This document shows positions 60,891 to 64,000 of a DNA stretch of 64,000 bases, in pieces. This DNA is from Cyclina sinensis (lineage: Eukaryota > Mollusca > Bivalvia > Venerida > Veneridae). A program made the position numbers and the translations under genes. The notes below the pieces were generated by a model, which saw only the letters and a program-made list of their open reading frames with translations, ran no database searches and was not told where the DNA came from. The stretch covers positions 37,383,521 through 37,447,520 of the forward strand of contig JAAONU010000002.1 in assembly GCA_012932295.1 (NCBI GenBank), in the 5' to 3' direction. How positions within the stretch are numbered: the stretch's first letter is position 1; each line of letters starts with the position of its first letter.

Positions 60891-63836
60891 CTGAGAAAAG
60901 AAAAATAACTCTTGTGATACAAATACATAAACATTTAAATTTCTTTAGGCATCTTTTTATTTCAGTGGACCAGATTTGCACTTTGGACCAGTCAGACATA
61001 ATGTATTTGCTTACTACATGTATCTGCACAGGTGCTAAAAACAAGACCAGTTGTGTTGGGGGAGGGGGGGGGGAGTAATGGTGGTGGGGTTCCATGGGGA
61101 GGGAAAGGAAGTACATACCCTTCCCATGAAAGTAAAAAGTTAAGTTCTAGGCTTTGTACTTTCCCATAAGAAGTGTTTTCCTATATAAGTCTATGCAAAA
61201 CCAAAAGACCCCGTGAGGCTTATTTTGATCAAGAGACATAATATGAACATTCTTGGGAGAGGTCTTGATGGTGATCAAACATTCCCAGCTTGAAGAGAAT
61301 ATCTTTGACACTTTTTGAGAAGATGAACCTTAACAAAAGATAACGAAAAAATTTAGGTCGAAAAAAGGGCATAAAGGTGCAAAAATGTATTATAGGGTTG
61401 CTTGCCTTTTGAAATGCATTTCCATTTTGATGGTGATCAAGTGTTCCAATCAACAAAAAGGCTAACAAAAAATTCTAAGATGAAAAAGGGGCATAATTTT
61501 GCAAAAAAGTTTTAGGATTATCTGCCCTTGAGAAATGGTGTCACATTTTGATAGTAAACAAGTATTCCAAATTTGAAATGAACAACTTTGATAGTTTCTG
61601 AGAAATAGGCTTTAACAAAGAGTTTAACCAACGCCGATGCCGACGCCGACGAGAGGGTCATGACAATGGCTCCACTTTGAAGAAAAAAAGTAGAGCTAAA
61701 CATGACCGTTGTATGCACACAAAAAAGTACTTGTAAGTTACACTGCTTTTAATGAACTTTATAGTGAACCTGTACAGCTCGCTATCTCACAAGTCCGCCA
61801 TCTTGTGTTATGACAAAGGATTTTGGACCCTGTAATACCAATCACCAGTTGTTAATGATAGAGATCTTGTCGCTCAAGGGCTTACAACTAGCCATTTTCT
61901 ATACAACATTATTACCATTTTCACCGTTGCATTTAATCTACTTAAAAAAAAGAGCCATTTACGATGGTCAGCCAACCGGTGCACCTACACTAGTATCACC
62001 CTGACCAATAAAAAGAAGTTTATGTTCCGCTTAACGAAACCATACAATATCTGGGTTTGTATTTTATGTAAAATATATACTTAAATATCTATAGTAAGTT
62101 CTTGTATGAAAGTAATAGTAAAATGTTTTGCGAAATAAACATTTTAAAGAATGAACTTGACAAAAAAAAATGAAAAGATACAAAAGAATTAACTACATTG
62201 CAAGAATACATGTTACAATACGATATCCTCCTTTTTTTAAAAAAAAGTGAAAAAGATAATAAAGAACAAAGAAAAATAATGTCAACCAAATATTATTTTC
62301 CATTAACCACGTTCCATGTATGAACAAAATATCAATCGTGGTATTTTAGTACACAGTTATATACAATATATAAATGAATCAAAAGTTGAACGGTTAAAAA
62401 GCAACAACCTAAACGCCATGAATCTGATATTTGCTTTTGATATGAGCTACTGAAATAATATAATTCCAACTAAACTTATACATTCAGTAAACGTGTGCAA
62501 TTTACTTTTGTTTACACAACAATGTCAATAACCGGTTGTTTACAAAAAGTGTACTGAAACTGATTGCAATTTACGGATATTTACAAAAAATGTTCGGTAA
62601 CCGTGTGCAATTGCATTTGACTGTTGTTTACTTTTTTCTCGGTAACCGTGTGCAATTGACTGTTGTTTACTTTTATCTCGGTAACCGTGTGCAATTTCCG
62701 GCTGTTTACAAAAAGTGTACTGAAACTGATTGCAATTTACGGATATTTACAAAAAATGTTCGGTAACCGTGTGCAATTGACTGTTGTTTACTTTTTTCTC
62801 GGTAATCGTGTGCAATTGACTGTTGTTTACTTTTTCTCGGTAACCGTGTGCAATTGACTGTTGTTTACTTTTTTCTCGGTAACCGTGTGCAATTGACTGT
62901 TGTTTACTTTTTTCTCGGTAACCGTGTGCAATTGACTGTTGTTTACTTTTTTCTCGGTAACCGTGTGCAATTTCCGGCTATTTACAAAAAGTGTACTGAA
63001 ACTGATTGCAATTTACGGATATTTACAAAAAATGTTTGGTAACCGTGTGCAATTGACTGTTGTTTACTTTTTTCTCGGTAACCGTGTGCAATTGACTGTT
63101 GTTTACTTTTTTCTCGGTAACCGTGTGCAATTGACTGTTGCATACAAATTATTGTTCGGTAACCGTGTGCAATTGACTGTTGCATACAAATTATTGTTCG
63201 GTAACCGTGTGCAATTAACTGTTGCGTGCAAATTATTGTTCGGTAACTGTGTGCAATTAACTGTTGCGTGCAAATTATTGTTCGGAAACCGTCTTCAATT
63301 TATTGTTGTTTACAAATTATTGTTCGGTTACCGTGTGCAATTTACTGTTGACAGAATAATGTTTAAACCTACCCAATCACCACCATTCCAGCTAGTAGTT
63401 GTCCAGCTATTTTCATTGCTCCATGCACCAGCAGAACATGCAGCTATAAAAAGATAAAAATCAAGAATAATTTGACCATCTAAGTTTAGTTTCAAGTCAA
63501 AATATACGACTTTTATGAAAGTCTATCATGACTACACTATCTAGATCATAAAATCATATTTTCTTTTCGAAAGAATTGTACATGTTTATGCAATTTTAAT
63601 AAATTTAAATAAATGTTGAAAAAAGAAGAACTATTTTTACTGTTATATTGCAAGTAATAAAACTGATATGCACAAACTCAACTGATTATGTCTTCTTCAT
63701 TTTTCTTTTTTATTCAGAGCAGACTATAAATTAAATCATTTAATATTTCTAATCCGAAAGAAGTTATACGTACCAAACAGTGTAAACATCGATAAGATAA
63801 ACATTGTTACAGATGCCATATTTTTCAGAAAATAAT
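60798..63836 (-). CDS. Gene D: C-terminal part of an unidentified multi-pass membrane protein
   Basis: Three exons (63836-63774, 63443-63373, 60890-60798) have compatible phases (1-1, 1-0, 0-stop) and give the last 75 or so residues; earlier exons lie right of the window. Order: YFLKNMASVTMFILSMFTLF, a hydrophobic helix continuing into ACSAGAW; a polar, Trp/Asn-rich loop (SNENSWTTTSWNGGDW); a second helix (ACVVCLPLLISAASVTALI); and a four-to-five-residue tail (RLALR) before TAG. I do not recognise it with certainty. Two helices joined by a loop of about 25 residues and a short tail would suit TM3-TM4 of a MARVEL/synaptogyrin-like tetraspan protein, which is only a guess. The phase agreement across three good splice sites supports a real gene. 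Confidence 0.55.
61120..61740. repeat. Dispersed repeat with degenerate internal copies
   Basis: Segments such as ttttgatggtgatcaag and gtattccaaatttgaa recur at roughly 130-180 nt spacing (gatggtgatcaaacattccc at 61267, gatggtgatcaagtgttcca at 61429, gatagtaaacaagtattcca at 61549). The end has gccgatgccgacgccgacga, seen in many mollusc repeats. Confidence 0.55.
62530..63350. repeat. Minisatellite, 39-bp basic unit with longer variants
   Basis: The basic unit is ggtaaccgtgtgcaattgac followed by tgttgtttacttttttctc (39 bp). A longer module with tacaaaaagtgtactgaaac and tgattgcaatttacgg is inserted at about 62541, 62707 and 62982. The last units (after 63130) are 42 bp with tgcatacaaattattgttc. 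Since 39 and 42 are multiples of three, a plus-strand frame of up to 172 codons stays open (GNRVQLTVVYFFL repeats). It lies in an intron on the opposite strand and is not accepted as a gene. Confidence 0.95.
63373..63443 (-). CDS. Gene D, second-last exon (71 nt, polar loop)
   Basis: The acceptor is tttttatag|CTGC and the donor is GATTGG|GTAGGT, phase 1 to 0. It reads ACSAGAWSNENSWTTTSW then NGGDW. The neighbouring minisatellite ends about 22 nt past the donor. Confidence 0.55.
63774..63836 (-). CDS. Gene D, third-last exon (63 nt, hydrophobic)
   Basis: The acceptor is caatttcag|ATTA and the donor is TGTTTG|GTACGT, phase 1 to 1. It reads YFLKNMASVTMFILSMFTLF. Confidence 0.55.
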
Positions 63837-64000
63837 CTGAAATTGAAATGAAAATGAATGTCTAATCTTTATAAATTAGCAATTAAAATATTTTCTTCCC
63901 AAAACCTTTTTTTCATGTGGATATCCGTCCTTTGGTCTGGAGGCAAAATATAAGTCTTGTAGAAATGATAAAGATGAAGACAGATAAATTCTAAAAACAC
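63837..64000. other. Intron of gene D at the window edge
   Basis: No further exon can be supported in the last 160 nt. Confidence 0.6.

Larger units (their letters stand above)
60891..63372. other. Last intron of gene D
   Basis: 2.5 kb holding a dispersed repeat and a 39-bp minisatellite. An exon between them is not required by phase. Confidence 0.6.

Noticed and set aside
60757..61116. 119-codon minus-strand frame over the last exon of gene D
   Set aside because: Its frame does not fit the phase-0 junction with the preceding exon and it runs into low-complexity DNA upstream.
62536..63457. Plus-strand frames of 64-172 codons with GNRVQLTVVYFFL repeats
   Set aside because: They arise from a 39-bp minisatellite inside an intron of a minus-strand gene.

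Overview
The window looks like nuclear DNA of an invertebrate animal, most likely a mollusc and probably a bivalve. It is AT-rich. Its genes are broken by kilobase-scale introns with ordinary GT-AG sites. It carries tRNA-derived SINEs, a Tc1-like transposon, a decayed non-LTR retrotransposon, many microsatellites and several long minisatellites. The species is an inference from repeat types I recognise; nothing in the sequence proves it. Most long open frames here are not genes. They lie in tandem arrays or are chance frames in AT-rich DNA.

All four supported protein genes are on the minus strand, so they read from high to low coordinates. Gene A (exons 6246 to 737, 3' end outside the window) and gene B (exons 25952 to 17927, complete) are tandem SLC16 (monocarboxylate transporter) paralogs. 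Their first introns sit at the same places, all in phase 1. Gene C (56060 to 45791, ten exons, 535 codons plus stop) is a complete SLC43-family transporter, rebuilt exon by exon with every splice phase matching. Gene D (63836 to 60798, 5' part outside) gives the last three coding exons of an unidentified multi-pass membrane protein.

Layout: 1-6246 gene A; 6.2-17.9 kb intergenic; 17.9-26.3 kb gene B, with an upstream open frame that may be its frame-broken N-terminus; 29.0-30.1 kb a 32-bp minisatellite (about 33 copies); 30.6-32.1 kb a degraded Tc1-like element with both terminal repeats; 35.2-38.1 kb a 29-bp minisatellite (about 100 copies) with clear higher-order structure; 44.3-44.9 kb a reverse transcriptase relic; 45.8-56.1 kb gene C with three SINEs in its introns; 57.2-58.1 and 61.1-61.7 kb dispersed repeats; 60.8-64 kb gene D with a 39-bp minisatellite in its last-but-one intron.

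Genes A, B and C are membrane transporters of the major facilitator fold (organic acids for SLC16; amino acids or nucleobases for SLC43). The SLC16 pair is a local duplication. Nothing shows the genes are co-regulated; there are no operons here. I found no wholly new system. The most unusual items are the A-B-C-C ordering of the 29-bp array, the fact that this array encodes the same 29-residue peptide in any minus-strand frame, tandem or homopolymer repeats lying against three splice donors, and the frame break at the start of gene B.
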